Source: Sphingobacterium spiritivorum
GTDB lineage: Bacteria > Bacteroidota > Bacteroidia > Sphingobacteriales > Sphingobacteriaceae
Assembly (NCBI RefSeq): GCF_016725325.1
Contig: NZ_CP068083.1
Span: 3,658,001 to 3,722,000, forward strand
Reading direction: 5' to 3'
DNA length: 64,000 bases
Shown here: positions 54,719 to 63,126 of the stretch, one piece after another
How the letters are laid out: the number at the start of each line of letters is the position of its first letter
How positions within the stretch are numbered: position 1 is the stretch's first letter
Program-made: the position numbers and the translations under genes
The notes under the pieces: model-generated
Told to the model about the DNA's origin: nothing
What the model saw: only the letters and a program-made list of their open reading frames with translations
The model's database searches: none

Positions 54719-56050
54719 TTATACAACCCCCTGTGCAATCATTGCTTTAGCTACTTTTAGAAACCCGCCTATATTAGCACCTTTCAGGTAATTAATATAG
54801 TTGTCCTCATGACCGTATTTCACACAGGTTCTATGGATATTTTCCATAATACCATGTAATTTTTTGTCTACTTTCTCTTTAGTCCATTGCTCTCTGATCG
54901 AATTTTGAGACATCTCTAATCCCGATACAGCTACACCTCCGGCGTTGGCTGCCTTACCCGGAGCAAAGATAAGCCGTGCTTTGTGAAAGAGTTTGATGGC
55001 TTCAGCGGTGGAAGGCATATTTGCTCCTTCAGCTACACAGGTACAACCGTTAGCTATTAGTTTTTGAGCATCTTCTCCATCCAGTTCATTTTGGGTAGCA
55101 CAAGGTAATGCAATGTCACACTTGAATTCCCATGGTTTTTTACCTTCATAATATTTTGCATCCGGATATTTTGAAATATATTTATCCAGATCACGACCTA
55201 TAGTGGCAACGAAAGCCAGTTTCTCTGCAGTAATTCCCTGTTCGTCATACAATACGCCCTGACTATTGGATAATGTAATTACTTTAGCTCCCAGTTGTAT
55301 CGCTTTTTCTGCAGCATAGAAAGCTACATTGCCTGCTCCTGAAATGGCTACAATCTTATCTTTCAGTTCTTCATTGCGGTAATCATAGATACAGGATACA
55401 AAATATAGCAATCCATATCCTGTAGCTTCCGGTCTGATATAAGAGCCACCCCAGTTGGCGCCTTTACCTGTAAGTACCCCTGTAAAGTTGTTTTGAAGAC
55501 GCTTGTATTGTCCGAACATATAGCCGATTTCGCGTTCTCCTACACCTATATCTCCGGCAGGAACATCAGTTTCTGCTCCGATATGACGGTAAAGTTCGGA
55601 AATAAAGCTTTGACAAAATTTCATAATCTCCGTGTCCGATTTACCTTTCGGATTGAAATCAGAACCTCCTTTACCACCTCCGATAGGAAGACTGGTCAGA
55701 CTGTTTTTAAAGACCTGTTCGAAAGCCAGAAACTTAAGTATACTCAGATTGACATTTGGTGCAAACCGTAATCCTCCTTTGTAAGGACCTATCGCACTGT
55801 TCATTTGTACACGGTAACCCCGGTTCACCTCAATTTCGTTTTTATCGTTTAACCAGGTTACACGGAAAGAGATCACACGCTCAGGTTCAGCTAAGCGTTC
55901 CAGAACTTTCATCTTTAACAGTTGAGGTTGATGTTGTTCAATATAAGGGATCAGATCTTCCGCAACCTCCGTCACAGCTTGTAAGAATTCGGGTTCGTTA
56001 GGGTTGCGCTTTTCGATGTAATCAATAAATGTATTATATACTTTAGACAT
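54719..56050 (-). CDS. gdhA: NADP-type glutamate dehydrogenase
   Basis: A 443-residue enzyme of the hexameric GdhA class (about 445-450 residues), which makes glutamate from 2-oxoglutarate, ammonium and NADPH. The catalytic lysine lies in PIGGGKGGSDF (K127), the substrate segment PAGDIGVGEREIGYMFG near 165, the dinucleotide-binding SGAGNVAFYAAEKAIQLGA near 240, and GKAANAGGVAVSG near 375. The C-terminus is complete. It is a single-gene unit, with the met operon's terminator between it and metQ. Regulation by nitrogen supply is usual, but no site is recognised here. Confidence 0.96.
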   Translation of the reverse strand: MSKVYNTFIDYIEKRNPNEPEFLQAVTEVAEDLIPYIEQHQPQLLKMKVLERLAEPERVISFRVTWLNDKNEIEVNRGYRVQMNSAIGPYKGGLRFAPNVNLSILKFLAFEQVFKNSLTSLPIGGGKGGSDFNPKGKSDTEIMKFCQSFISELYRHIGAETDVPAGDIGVGEREIGYMFGQYKRLQNNFTGVLTGKGANWGGSYIRPEATGYGLLYFVSCIYDYRNEELKDKIVAISGAGNVAFYAAEKAIQLGAKVITLSNSQGVLYDEQGITAEKLAFVATIGRDLDKYISKYPDAKYYEGKKPWEFKCDIALPCATQNELDGEDAQKLIANGCTCVAEGANMPSTAEAIKLFHKARLIFAPGKAANAGGVAVSGLEMSQNSIREQWTKEKVDKKLHGIMENIHRTCVKYGHEDNYINYLKGANIGGFLKVAKAMIAQGVV

Positions 56051-56090
56051 AAGGTATTAGGAAGTTTATTAAATATAGTTGCTAATATAT

Positions 56091-56131
56091 AAAAAAAATG
56101 CTGCAATTGTTAATATTTTCACAATTGCAGC
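56091..56131 (-). terminator. terminator of the metNIQ operon
   Basis: GCTGCAATTGT and ACAATTGCAGC form an 11-bp stem with a 10-nt loop; on the minus strand it is followed by an eight-T run (56091-56098). Confidence 0.92.
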
Positions 56132-56172
56132 AGCGTTAATTTGTTATTTTTTAATATATAGCAGGCTTATTC

Positions 56173-56982
56173 TTACCAGCCTTTTACCGCATTTCCTTTA
56201 AATATTTTATGGGCCACTTCTTCCACTTCCGGAGACTGATAAGCCTGTACAAATTTCTTTATGCGTTCATCATCTTTATTATCTGTACGGGTTACGATCA
56301 GGTTGACATAAGGAGATTCCTTATCTTCAGCAAATAATCCGTCTTTTTCCGGATCAAGTCCGGCCTGAGATGCAAATGTGTTGTTGATAATAGCGACATA
56401 GACTTCTTTATCATCCAATACTCTTGGTAGCTGAGGTGCTTCAAGCTCCAGGAATTTGATTTGTTTCGGATTTTCAAGAATATCTGTGACCTTAGGCAGA
56501 ATACCTGTATTCTCTTTTAATTTGATAAGACCTTGCTTTTGAAGAAGCAGTAAAGATCTGCCTCCGTTGGTAGGATCGTTAGGGATAACGATAGTCTGTC
56601 CCGGAAGCAGTTCACTGATATTTTTGATCTTTTTGGAATAGGCTACGATAGGATATACAAATGTCTTGGCTACCGGAACAAGCTTATATCCCCTCTGCTT
56701 AGACTGTTCGTCCAGATAGGGCTGATGCTGAAAAGCATTTGCATCTAAATCTCCCTGATTCAGGGCTTCGTTTGGCACAACATAGTCGTTGAACGTCACC
56801 AGCTCCACATCCAGATTGTACTTTTCTTTGGCGACCTTTGCAGCTGTCTCTGCGATTTCCTTCTCGGGACCAGCCACAATGCCGATTTTCAATGTCTGGC
56901 TGTCTTTTTTATTTCCGTTACACGCACTGAGTGTCAGTACTGCTGCAACAAGAATACATATGTGTTTTGTGCGTATGTTCAT
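56173..56982 (-). CDS. metQ: methionine ABC transporter substrate-binding lipoprotein
   Basis: A 269-residue lipoprotein with lipobox TLSAC (Cys21), the substrate-binding protein of the MetNIQ importer. Family motifs include LKIGIVAGPEKEIAE near 32, NAFQHQPYLDEQ near 80, IVIPNDPTNGGRSL near 128 and VAIINNTFASQAGLDPE near 200. It binds D/L-methionine and delivers it to the MetI permease. It is the last gene of the operon, 15 bp after metI. Confidence 0.95.
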   Translation of the reverse strand: MNIRTKHICILVAAVLTLSACNGNKKDSQTLKIGIVAGPEKEIAETAAKVAKEKYNLDVELVTFNDYVVPNEALNQGDLDANAFQHQPYLDEQSKQRGYKLVPVAKTFVYPIVAYSKKIKNISELLPGQTIVIPNDPTNGGRSLLLLQKQGLIKLKENTGILPKVTDILENPKQIKFLELEAPQLPRVLDDKEVYVAIINNTFASQAGLDPEKDGLFAEDKESPYVNLIVTRTDNKDDERIKKFVQAYQSPEVEEVAHKIFKGNAVKGW

Positions 56983-56997
56983 ATCTTAATATTTGTA

Positions 56998-57651
56998 TTA
57001 TCTGTGATTTGTTTTCTTTGCGATAAAATCTCCGGTAAACTGCAGTATAAATACGATCAGTATCAGGAGGATCAATACTGCATTCATAATAAAAGCATCA
57101 TATCCTATATAGCCATACTGATAACCTATTTGCCCTAATCCTCCGGCGCCTACTGCTCCGCCCATGGCTGAATATCCTACTAAAGTGATCAGCGTTATGG
57201 TTGCATTATTGACCATAGAGGGTAAGCTTTCCGGCAACAATACTTTTAGTATTATTTGTTTATGAGTCGCTCCCATTGCTCTGGCAGCTTCAATAAGTCC
57301 GGCAGGAATTTCCAACAGACTGTTTTCTACAAGACGGGCAACAAAAGGAGCTGCCCCAATGCTCAGCGGAACTAATGCTGCTGATACACCAATAGATGTA
57401 CCTACCAATTCTCTGGTAAAGGGAATCATCCAGACGATCAGAATAATAAAAGGAATGGATCTGAAAATATTGACTATTACAGAAGTTACCTGGTGTATAA
57501 CTCTATTTTCCATTATCTGTCCTTTGCGTGTGACAAAGAGAAGAATTCCCGTAGGAAGTCCTAATAAAAAACCAAAGAAACCGGAGGCAAATGTCATGAC
57601 CAGTGTTTGCCAGGTCCCCTCTAATAATAGTTTAACTATGGTATCAGACAT
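56998..57651 (-). CDS. metI: methionine ABC transporter permease
   Basis: A 217-residue inner-membrane permease with five hydrophobic segments. The ABC-coupling EAA loop reads EAARAMGATHKQIILKVLLPE near 120, and GYSAMGGAVGAGGLGQIGYQYG near 160 is typical of MetI. It overlaps the metN stop by 8 bp, so translation is coupled. Confidence 0.95.
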   Translation of the reverse strand: MSDTIVKLLLEGTWQTLVMTFASGFFGFLLGLPTGILLFVTRKGQIMENRVIHQVTSVIVNIFRSIPFIILIVWMIPFTRELVGTSIGVSAALVPLSIGAAPFVARLVENSLLEIPAGLIEAARAMGATHKQIILKVLLPESLPSMVNNATITLITLVGYSAMGGAVGAGGLGQIGYQYGYIGYDAFIMNAVLILLILIVFILQFTGDFIAKKTNHR

Positions 57652-58663
57652 ATCCTATAATTTCAAAAGATGAATAATTAGTTTTCAGATAAGTCAGGCT
57701 TTCTTGTATAGCCTGAGATTCTCCTCCAAGTTCCAGAAACATCAGCCCAAAATTGGACTGACCAATGTATTCGATTTGTGCACTTATCAGTTTGGCATCT
57801 GTATGATACAATCGTTGCAGATCAGAAATCAGCAGAGACTGTTGTTCGTTACCTGTAATAAATAATTTAACAACCGGGTTTCCTGTCTCTTTCAATTTAT
57901 GCTGAATTGCTTGCGGAAGTTCGGCATTAAAAGATGAAGCGATGAATTGTTTTGTAACCTCCTCTTTGGGAGTGGTGAATATCTGTTCTACTGTTCCCTG
58001 TTCTATGAGTCTGCCATGATCTAAGACCGCCACACGATCGCAAATTGTCTTTATCACTTCCATTTCGTGTGTGATCAGCAATATTGTCAGATTCAATTTT
58101 TTATTGATTGATCTTAATAATTGCAGGATAGACTTAGTCGTATGCGGATCAAGTGCACTTGTAGCCTCATCACACAACAGAATGGAAGGGTTATTGGCCA
58201 GTGCACGTGCGATGGCTACACGTTGTTTTTGTCCTCCGGACAAGTTTGCCGGGTAATCGTTTGCTTTGGATTCCAGACCAACAAGTTGTAATAATTCGTT
58301 TACCCGTTCCTTGATCCATATTTTGGGCTTACTTGTCAATTCCAGCGGAAAAGCTATATTTTCAGATACGGTACGGGAAGAGAATAAATTAAAATGCTGG
58401 AAGATCATACCTATTTCTCTTCTTTTGACGGTAAGTTGCTGTTGTGGAAGAACCATAATATTTTGACCGTTAATCACTATTGCGCCTTTATCCGGTCGCT
58501 CCAGTAGATTGACACAGCGTATCAGTGTACTTTTTCCTGCTCCGGAGCTTCCAATAACTCCATAAATTTCTCCTTCGCTGATCTTTATCGAAACATCTGC
58601 CAGTGCATTTGTAGAAATGCCTTTACTCTTAAATGTTTTTGAAATATTGACTAACTCTACCAT
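57644..58663 (-). CDS. metN: methionine ABC transporter ATP-binding protein with NIL domain
   Basis: A 339-residue ATPase. Walker A is GSSGAGKST near 38-46, the signature LSGGQKQRVAIARALA near 137 and Walker B ILLCDEATSALDP near 157. A C-terminal NIL/ACT-like domain (about 260-339) binds methionine and inhibits import when internal methionine is high, as in other MetN proteins. It is the first gene of metN-metI-metQ, with a consensus promoter and a terminator-like leader upstream (58689-58776). The start at 58663 is a unique ATG at the N-terminus. Confidence 0.96.
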   Translation of the reverse strand: MVELVNISKTFKSKGISTNALADVSIKISEGEIYGVIGSSGAGKSTLIRCVNLLERPDKGAIVINGQNIMVLPQQQLTVKRREIGMIFQHFNLFSSRTVSENIAFPLELTSKPKIWIKERVNELLQLVGLESKANDYPANLSGGQKQRVAIARALANNPSILLCDEATSALDPHTTKSILQLLRSINKKLNLTILLITHEMEVIKTICDRVAVLDHGRLIEQGTVEQIFTTPKEEVTKQFIASSFNAELPQAIQHKLKETGNPVVKLFITGNEQQSLLISDLQRLYHTDAKLISAQIEYIGQSNFGLMFLELGGESQAIQESLTYLKTNYSSFEIIGYV

Positions 58664-58688
58664 TTAACTATATTAATAACATTTCGTA

Positions 58689-58718
58689 CAAAAAAACCTT
58701 TCATTACATACTGAAAGG
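58689..58718 (-). terminator. terminator-type hairpin in the metN leader (possible attenuator)
   Basis: CCTTTCA and TGAAAGG form a 7-bp stem with an 8-nt loop; on the minus strand a 7-T run follows. It lies between the metN promoter and start codon, and no gene on this strand lies upstream, so its only target is the met transcript. The loop contains AUG-UAA, a start-stop codon pair. Confidence 0.75.
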
Positions 58719-58745
58719 CTTATACTTAATAGGTGTTATATGCGC

Positions 58746-58776
58746 CAAAGGTATCAAATCTTTCTTTTTTTTCAAA
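58746..58776 (-). promoter_or_regulatory. promoter of metNIQ
   Basis: On the minus strand TTTG (58776-58773), 19 bp, TACCTTTG (58753-58746): exact consensus match. Start near 58742. The rest of the 491-bp region between metN and the inositol-phosphate synthase gene (58777-59031) shows nothing recognisable. Confidence 0.75.
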
Positions 58777-59031
58777 GCAAATTCGATGTCTGGTCTGTGA
58801 GAATAGCTGCAATAGGGATCAACATTCTTATTTGTACCGGAATGTCTCAAAAGTGCTCCTTTTATAGGTATTTGGAATTGTCAGATTTTGGCAATATAAA
58901 AGACTATTAGTTTTGTCGAGAATAGTGTATAATAACGACCTGTAATAATGGATATTTCTTTTGTTATCAATGAATTATTAAATGTGATTTTTGAGGGAAG
59001 GAAAAAAATAAAAATTTGACTTTTTTATTTT

Positions 59032-59060
59032 TTTGGTAAAACTGTCAAATATTATATTTG
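59032..59060 (+). promoter_or_regulatory. possible promoter of the inositol-phosphate synthase gene
   Basis: TTTG (59032-59035), 17 bp, TATATTTG (59053-59060). The -7 box is good; the spacing is two bases short. It leaves a leader of about 90 nt. Confidence 0.45.
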
Positions 59061-59154
59061 TATAAATAAAATATTACCTAAAATGCTTAACTTGCCTAAA
59101 GTTTAGTTACAATGTTATCAATATTACAAACAAAACAATAGATTATTAAATAAT

Positions 59155-60483
59155 ATGGAAAATCAGGTTAAAGAGGCCAACGGTAAGTTGGGGATTTTAA
59201 TTCCGGGCCTGGGGGCTGTTGCTACTACTTTGATTGCCGGTGTAGCCGCTATTAACAAAGGATTATCGTTGCCTATTGGTTCAGTTTCTCAATTGAGTCG
59301 TATTCGTCTGGGCAAACGTACAGAAGACAGAAATCCATTAATCAAAGATTTCGTTCCATTGGCAAAATTGGAAGATATCGTTTTTGGTGGCTGGGATGTT
59401 TACGAAGACAATGTGTATGTTGCTGCTTCTAAAGCGAAAGTATTGGAGCAAGGTCAGTTGGATCAGGTAAAAGAGGTGTTGGAAAATATTAAACCTATGA
59501 AAGCTGTTTTTGACAAAAACTTTGTCAAAAACCTGGATGGGACACATATTAAAACTGAAACTACCCGTCGTGAACTGGCGGATGCTGCACGTAAGGATAT
59601 CCGTGATTTCAAAGAGCAGAATGGCCTTGACCGCGTTGTGATCGTATGGTGTGGTTCTACAGAAAGATATATCGAAACTAATGATGCATTTTCTACTGTT
59701 GCAAAACTGGAAGAAGCATTGGATAATGACGACAAGCGCATCCCGCCAAGTATGATTTATTGTTATGCGGCATTGATGGAAGGAGTACCTTATGTAAATG
59801 GTGCACCAAACCTGACTTGTGATGTACCTGCTATTGAAGAGCTGGCGCAGACAAATGGTGTTGCTATTGCCGGTAAAGATTTTAAAACAGGACAAACGTT
59901 GATGAAAACAATCGTTGCCCCTGGTTTGCAGGCTAGAGCATTAGGTGTAGAAGGTTGGTTCTCAACAAATATTCTGGGTAACCGTGACGGTCTGGTACTG
60001 GATGATCCTGAAAACTTTAAAACGAAAGAAGTTTCTAAATTATCGGTATTGGAAGAGATTCTTGATGCTAAGAAAAACCCTGAATTATATGGTGATCTTT
60101 ACCATAAAGTAAGAATCAATTACTATCCTCCGCATGGTGACAACAAAGAGTCATGGGATAATATCGATATCTTCGGATGGATGGGTTACAAAATGCAGAT
60201 CAAAATTAACTTCCTGTGTAGAGACTCGATTCTTGCAGCACCAGTTGCATTAGATCTTGCTTTATTCATTGATCTTGCTCAGCGTGCGGGTATGTCCGGT
60301 ATTCAGGAATGGTTGTCATTCTACCTGAAATCACCTCAGACAGCACCTGGATTACCTCCGGAACATGATATCTTCAAACAACTTATGAAATTGCAGAATA
60401 CATTGCGTCATATGATGGGGGAAGATTTGATTACTCATTTGGGATTGGATTATTACCAGGAGTTGGTAGACAGTATCCAATAA
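59155..60483 (+). CDS. myo-inositol-1-phosphate synthase (Ino1-type)
   Basis: A 442-residue enzyme that converts glucose-6-phosphate to myo-inositol-1-phosphate with NAD+. The Rossmann start GILIPGLGAVATTLIAGV near residue 12, the LEDIVFGGWDVYEDN segment near 71, VIVWCGSTE near 160 and VGWFST-like (VEGWFSTNILGNRDGL) near 260 match Ino1. The C-terminal KIRINYYPPHGDNKESWDNI-type sequence (VRINYYPPHGDNKESWDN) near 320 is also diagnostic. It starts a five-gene inositol-related cluster on this strand. Bacterial inositol is used for lipids, thiols or osmolytes; the neighbours point to lipid or headgroup synthesis. Confidence 0.93.
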   Translation: MENQVKEANGKLGILIPGLGAVATTLIAGVAAINKGLSLPIGSVSQLSRIRLGKRTEDRNPLIKDFVPLAKLEDIVFGGWDVYEDNVYVAASKAKVLEQGQLDQVKEVLENIKPMKAVFDKNFVKNLDGTHIKTETTRRELADAARKDIRDFKEQNGLDRVVIVWCGSTERYIETNDAFSTVAKLEEALDNDDKRIPPSMIYCYAALMEGVPYVNGAPNLTCDVPAIEELAQTNGVAIAGKDFKTGQTLMKTIVAPGLQARALGVEGWFSTNILGNRDGLVLDDPENFKTKEVSKLSVLEEILDAKKNPELYGDLYHKVRINYYPPHGDNKESWDNIDIFGWMGYKMQIKINFLCRDSILAAPVALDLALFIDLAQRAGMSGIQEWLSFYLKSPQTAPGLPPEHDIFKQLMKLQNTLRHMMGEDLITHLGLDYYQELVDSIQ

Positions 60484-60506
60484 TGATTTTGACAATATAA
60501 TTTTTC

Positions 60507-60531
60507 AAAGGGAGGCGATTTGTCTCCCTTT
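60507..60531 (+). terminator. weak hairpin after the inositol-phosphate synthase gene
   Basis: AAAGGGAG and CTCCCTTT, 8-bp stem, 9-nt loop, with only a short broken T-run. It may let part of the transcription continue into the next gene. Confidence 0.4.
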
Positions 60532-60568
60532 CTTACCATTACTTTTCCGGTGATGGTAATTTTTAATA

Positions 60569-61309
60569 ATGAAGATGATACACTTTGCTATTATAGCTGC
60601 CGGAGAAGGATCCCGTCTTAAAGAGGAGGGGGTCGATCTTCCAAAACCATTATTGACACTTAACGGTGTTCCTATGATCGCAAGATTAATCCGTATTTTT
60701 GCTGATCAGGGTGCTCCGGTCGTTCACATTATTATCAATAATCATTCTCCTGAGCTTAAAGCTTACCTTACGGAAGAAAGCTTTGATGTGCCCATTAGCC
60801 TGATTATAAAAGATACACCCAGCTCTCTTCATAGTTTTCATGCGCTTATTGAGGCAAATCCGGATTGGGAAGCCTGCTGCCTGACGACTACTGATACTAT
60901 TTTTAAAGAAGAAGACTTTGCATCTTATTTGAATGGATTCCGTGCAGCAGCACATGCAGATGCTTATATGGGAATCACTCCATTTATAGATGATGAAAGT
61001 CCGTTATATGTAAAAACTGATCAGCAGCAGAATATCCTGAGCTTTCAGGATCAGCATACGGAAGATATTCAATATGTATCCGGTGGTATTTACGGGTTGA
61101 GAAAGAATGCTATTGAGTTAGTGAAACGCTCTGTTGAGGAAGGGAATACACGGATGCGTAATTATCAAAGAGATTTATTGCTTAATCATTTAAATGTGAA
61201 AGGGCATATTTTTGGGAAGGTCGTAGATGTCGATCATCTCAAAGACAAGGAAATGGCTGAAGCATTCCTTTTAGAAAAAACACATTTAGTTAGTGCGAAA
61301 AATGGCTGA
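60569..61309 (+). CDS. nucleotidyltransferase (sugar-1-phosphate NTP transferase family)
   Basis: A 246-residue protein with the GlmU/RfbA-type start IIAAGEGSRLKEEG (about 8-20) and the KPLLTLNGVPMIARLI segment near 28. The acidic TTTDTIF near 110 corresponds to the family's metal-binding aspartate. Such enzymes form NDP- or CDP-activated compounds. Next to Ino1 it may activate inositol-1-phosphate to CDP-inositol, as the IPCT domain does in archaea and thermophiles; this is inference. It overlaps the next gene by 8 bp. Confidence 0.88.
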   Translation: MKMIHFAIIAAGEGSRLKEEGVDLPKPLLTLNGVPMIARLIRIFADQGAPVVHIIINNHSPELKAYLTEESFDVPISLIIKDTPSSLHSFHALIEANPDWEACCLTTTDTIFKEEDFASYLNGFRAAAHADAYMGITPFIDDESPLYVKTDQQQNILSFQDQHTEDIQYVSGGIYGLRKNAIELVKRSVEEGNTRMRNYQRDLLLNHLNVKGHIFGKVVDVDHLKDKEMAEAFLLEKTHLVSAKNG

Positions 61310-62207
61310 AAAGATTAAGATTTTGGGAGTGACGAGAAAGAGCCGTTTCTCGCCAAATCATATAGGTAATGATGCTGCCATATTTAATGAAGTATGTGAA
61401 AAGCTGACTTTAACAGGTGCCGATATAGAGATTTGTAATGAAGATGAATTCATGGAAAAAGAATCTGTATCGCAGGATTTTATTGTCACAATGGCTCGTA
61501 CCAAAACCTTGGTAAAAAGGTTACAAAAATTAGAAAAAGAAGGAAAGACAGTTATCAATTCCGGATGGGGAATAGAAAACTGTTTTCGCAAAAATATGAC
61601 CAATGTATTGCTGGAAGGAGGGATTCCTTATCCGGCGAGCCATGTGGTCTCTACAACTTCTGATATTACAGAAGTTTTTAACTCTTTAAAGGGGAAAGGT
61701 GTCTGGATAAAAAGGGGAGATTTTCATGCCATTCATAAAGAAGACGTGACATTTGCGTCCTCTGCTGAAGAGGCAAAATATATTCTCAATGAATACGCAC
61801 TGAGAGGGATTAAAGAAGCGGTGATCTCTGAGCATCTGGTAGGCGATCTGCTGAAATTCTATGCTGTAAAAGACACTGGATTCTTTCACTATTTCTATCC
61901 GTATGAACATAATCACCACAAGTATGCTGTATATGAGCAGATTAATGGGGAGACGGTTCATTATCCTTTTGATGAAGAAAAATTAAAACTAATCGCTGAC
62001 CGTGCGGCCACGATTCTGGGTGTTCATGTCTATGGTGGAGATATTATCATCGGACCGGATGGCAATTTTCACATTATTGACCTGAATGACTGGCCAAGTT
62101 TTGCCCCATGCAGGGCTGAGGCTGCAGATGCTATCTGTAGTCTACTCGTTAACGTCTTTACAACTCAACAACATGCAAAGAGAGACATCGGTATACAACA
62201 ATCCTAA
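61302..62207 (+). CDS. ATP-grasp ligase of unknown specificity
   Basis: A 301-residue cytosolic protein. From residue ~100 it has an ATP-grasp pattern: PYPASHVVSTTSDI, KGVWIKRGDFH near 140, AVISEHLVGDLLKFYAV near 175, and the metal-binding GGDIIIGPDGNFHIIDLNDWPSF near 248-268. These ligases join a carboxylate to an amine, thiol or sugar via acyl-phosphate. Start 61302 is used; GTG at 61293 would add three residues. It overlaps the genes on both sides (8 and 35 bp), so it is tightly coupled to the inositol cluster. Substrates unknown; an amino-acid or carboxylate addition to a headgroup is a speculation. Confidence 0.8.
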   Translation: MAEKIKILGVTRKSRFSPNHIGNDAAIFNEVCEKLTLTGADIEICNEDEFMEKESVSQDFIVTMARTKTLVKRLQKLEKEGKTVINSGWGIENCFRKNMTNVLLEGGIPYPASHVVSTTSDITEVFNSLKGKGVWIKRGDFHAIHKEDVTFASSAEEAKYILNEYALRGIKEAVISEHLVGDLLKFYAVKDTGFFHYFYPYEHNHHKYAVYEQINGETVHYPFDEEKLKLIADRAATILGVHVYGGDIIIGPDGNFHIIDLNDWPSFAPCRAEAADAICSLLVNVFTTQQHAKRDIGIQQS

Positions 62208-63120
62208 TACTCCCGAAGAACAAGAAACGGCATTTGAACAATCTCTCAAATCCAATGATACAGAAGAACGAATTGACATCTGGTTTTACAGACCGATCGG
62301 ATTCAAAATAGCACAGGTCTGTGCAAAGATCGGAATCACTCCCAATGCGGTTACTATTATCAGTATTTTCTTTGGTGTAGGAGCCGGTATTTTATTTTAT
62401 TATCCATCACTTTGGATTAATGTGATTGGGATGTTATTACTGGTGTTTGCCAATTCACTGGATTCGGCAGATGGCCAGTTGGCCAGGATGACAGACAATA
62501 AAAGTCGTTTTGGACGTATTTTAGATGGATTTGCGGGTGATTTTTGGTTTGCTTCCATTCATATTGCACTATGTCTGCGACTGATGAATGAAGGATGGTC
62601 TGCATGGGTATGGGTTCCGGGCGTATTAGCCGGGGTATCGCATGTTTTCCAATCTGCAATGGCTGACTATTACCGTAATGTACACTTATATTTTATCAAA
62701 GGAAAAGCAGGTAGCGAACTGGATAACAGTCGCGATCTGCAGGCAGAATTTGATCAGATGAGCTGGAGTAAACAAGCATTCAGCAAATTTGTATTGAATG
62801 GTTACCTTGGGTATACACGTATGCAGGAACGTTTATCTCCCAACCTTCAGCAACTTTTGGGCTTAATCAAAGCGAAGTATGTTGACAGTTTACCGCAGGC
62901 ATTGGTGACAGAGTTCAGAACCATGAACAAACCACTAATGAAGTATACCAATATTGTTCAATTCAATACCCGTGTTATCTTTTTATTTTTATGGCTTTTC
63001 ATAGGAGAGGTGTGGTTATACTTTTTCTTTGATATGTTTGTATTAAATCCTATTCTGATCTATATGATCAACAGACAGGAAAAGGTAAGCGGATACTTTG
63101 TAAATAAACTCAAAAGTTAG
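62173..63120 (+). CDS. CDP-alcohol phosphotransferase
   Basis: A 315-residue membrane enzyme of the CDP-alcohol phosphatidyltransferase family. The metal/catalytic motif lies near residues 97-123: D97xxD100G101xxA104R105, then G114xxxD118 and D123. Between the third and fourth Asp there are four residues (GFAG) instead of the usual three. About five hydrophobic segments follow (from 60 on), with a long cytosolic stretch near 175-240. It could transfer a phospho-inositol or phosphatidyl group from a CDP-linked donor. Start at 62173 (ATG) overlaps the previous gene by 35 bp; a start at 62086 would add residues that belong to the neighbour's coding region. Confidence 0.85.
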   Translation: MQRETSVYNNPNTPEEQETAFEQSLKSNDTEERIDIWFYRPIGFKIAQVCAKIGITPNAVTIISIFFGVGAGILFYYPSLWINVIGMLLLVFANSLDSADGQLARMTDNKSRFGRILDGFAGDFWFASIHIALCLRLMNEGWSAWVWVPGVLAGVSHVFQSAMADYYRNVHLYFIKGKAGSELDNSRDLQAEFDQMSWSKQAFSKFVLNGYLGYTRMQERLSPNLQQLLGLIKAKYVDSLPQALVTEFRTMNKPLMKYTNIVQFNTRVIFLFLWLFIGEVWLYFFFDMFVLNPILIYMINRQEKVSGYFVNKLKS

Positions 63121-63126
63121 ACTCGA

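Noticed and set aside
58664..58800. SAM riboswitch upstream of metN
   Set aside because: The leader after the promoter is only about 80 nt, and no SAM-I or SAM-II core elements are seen. Only a terminator hairpin is supported.
62086..62172. Upstream start for the CDP-alcohol phosphotransferase
   Set aside because: The extra 29 residues only overlap the preceding coding sequence in another frame and do not resemble the family N-terminus.
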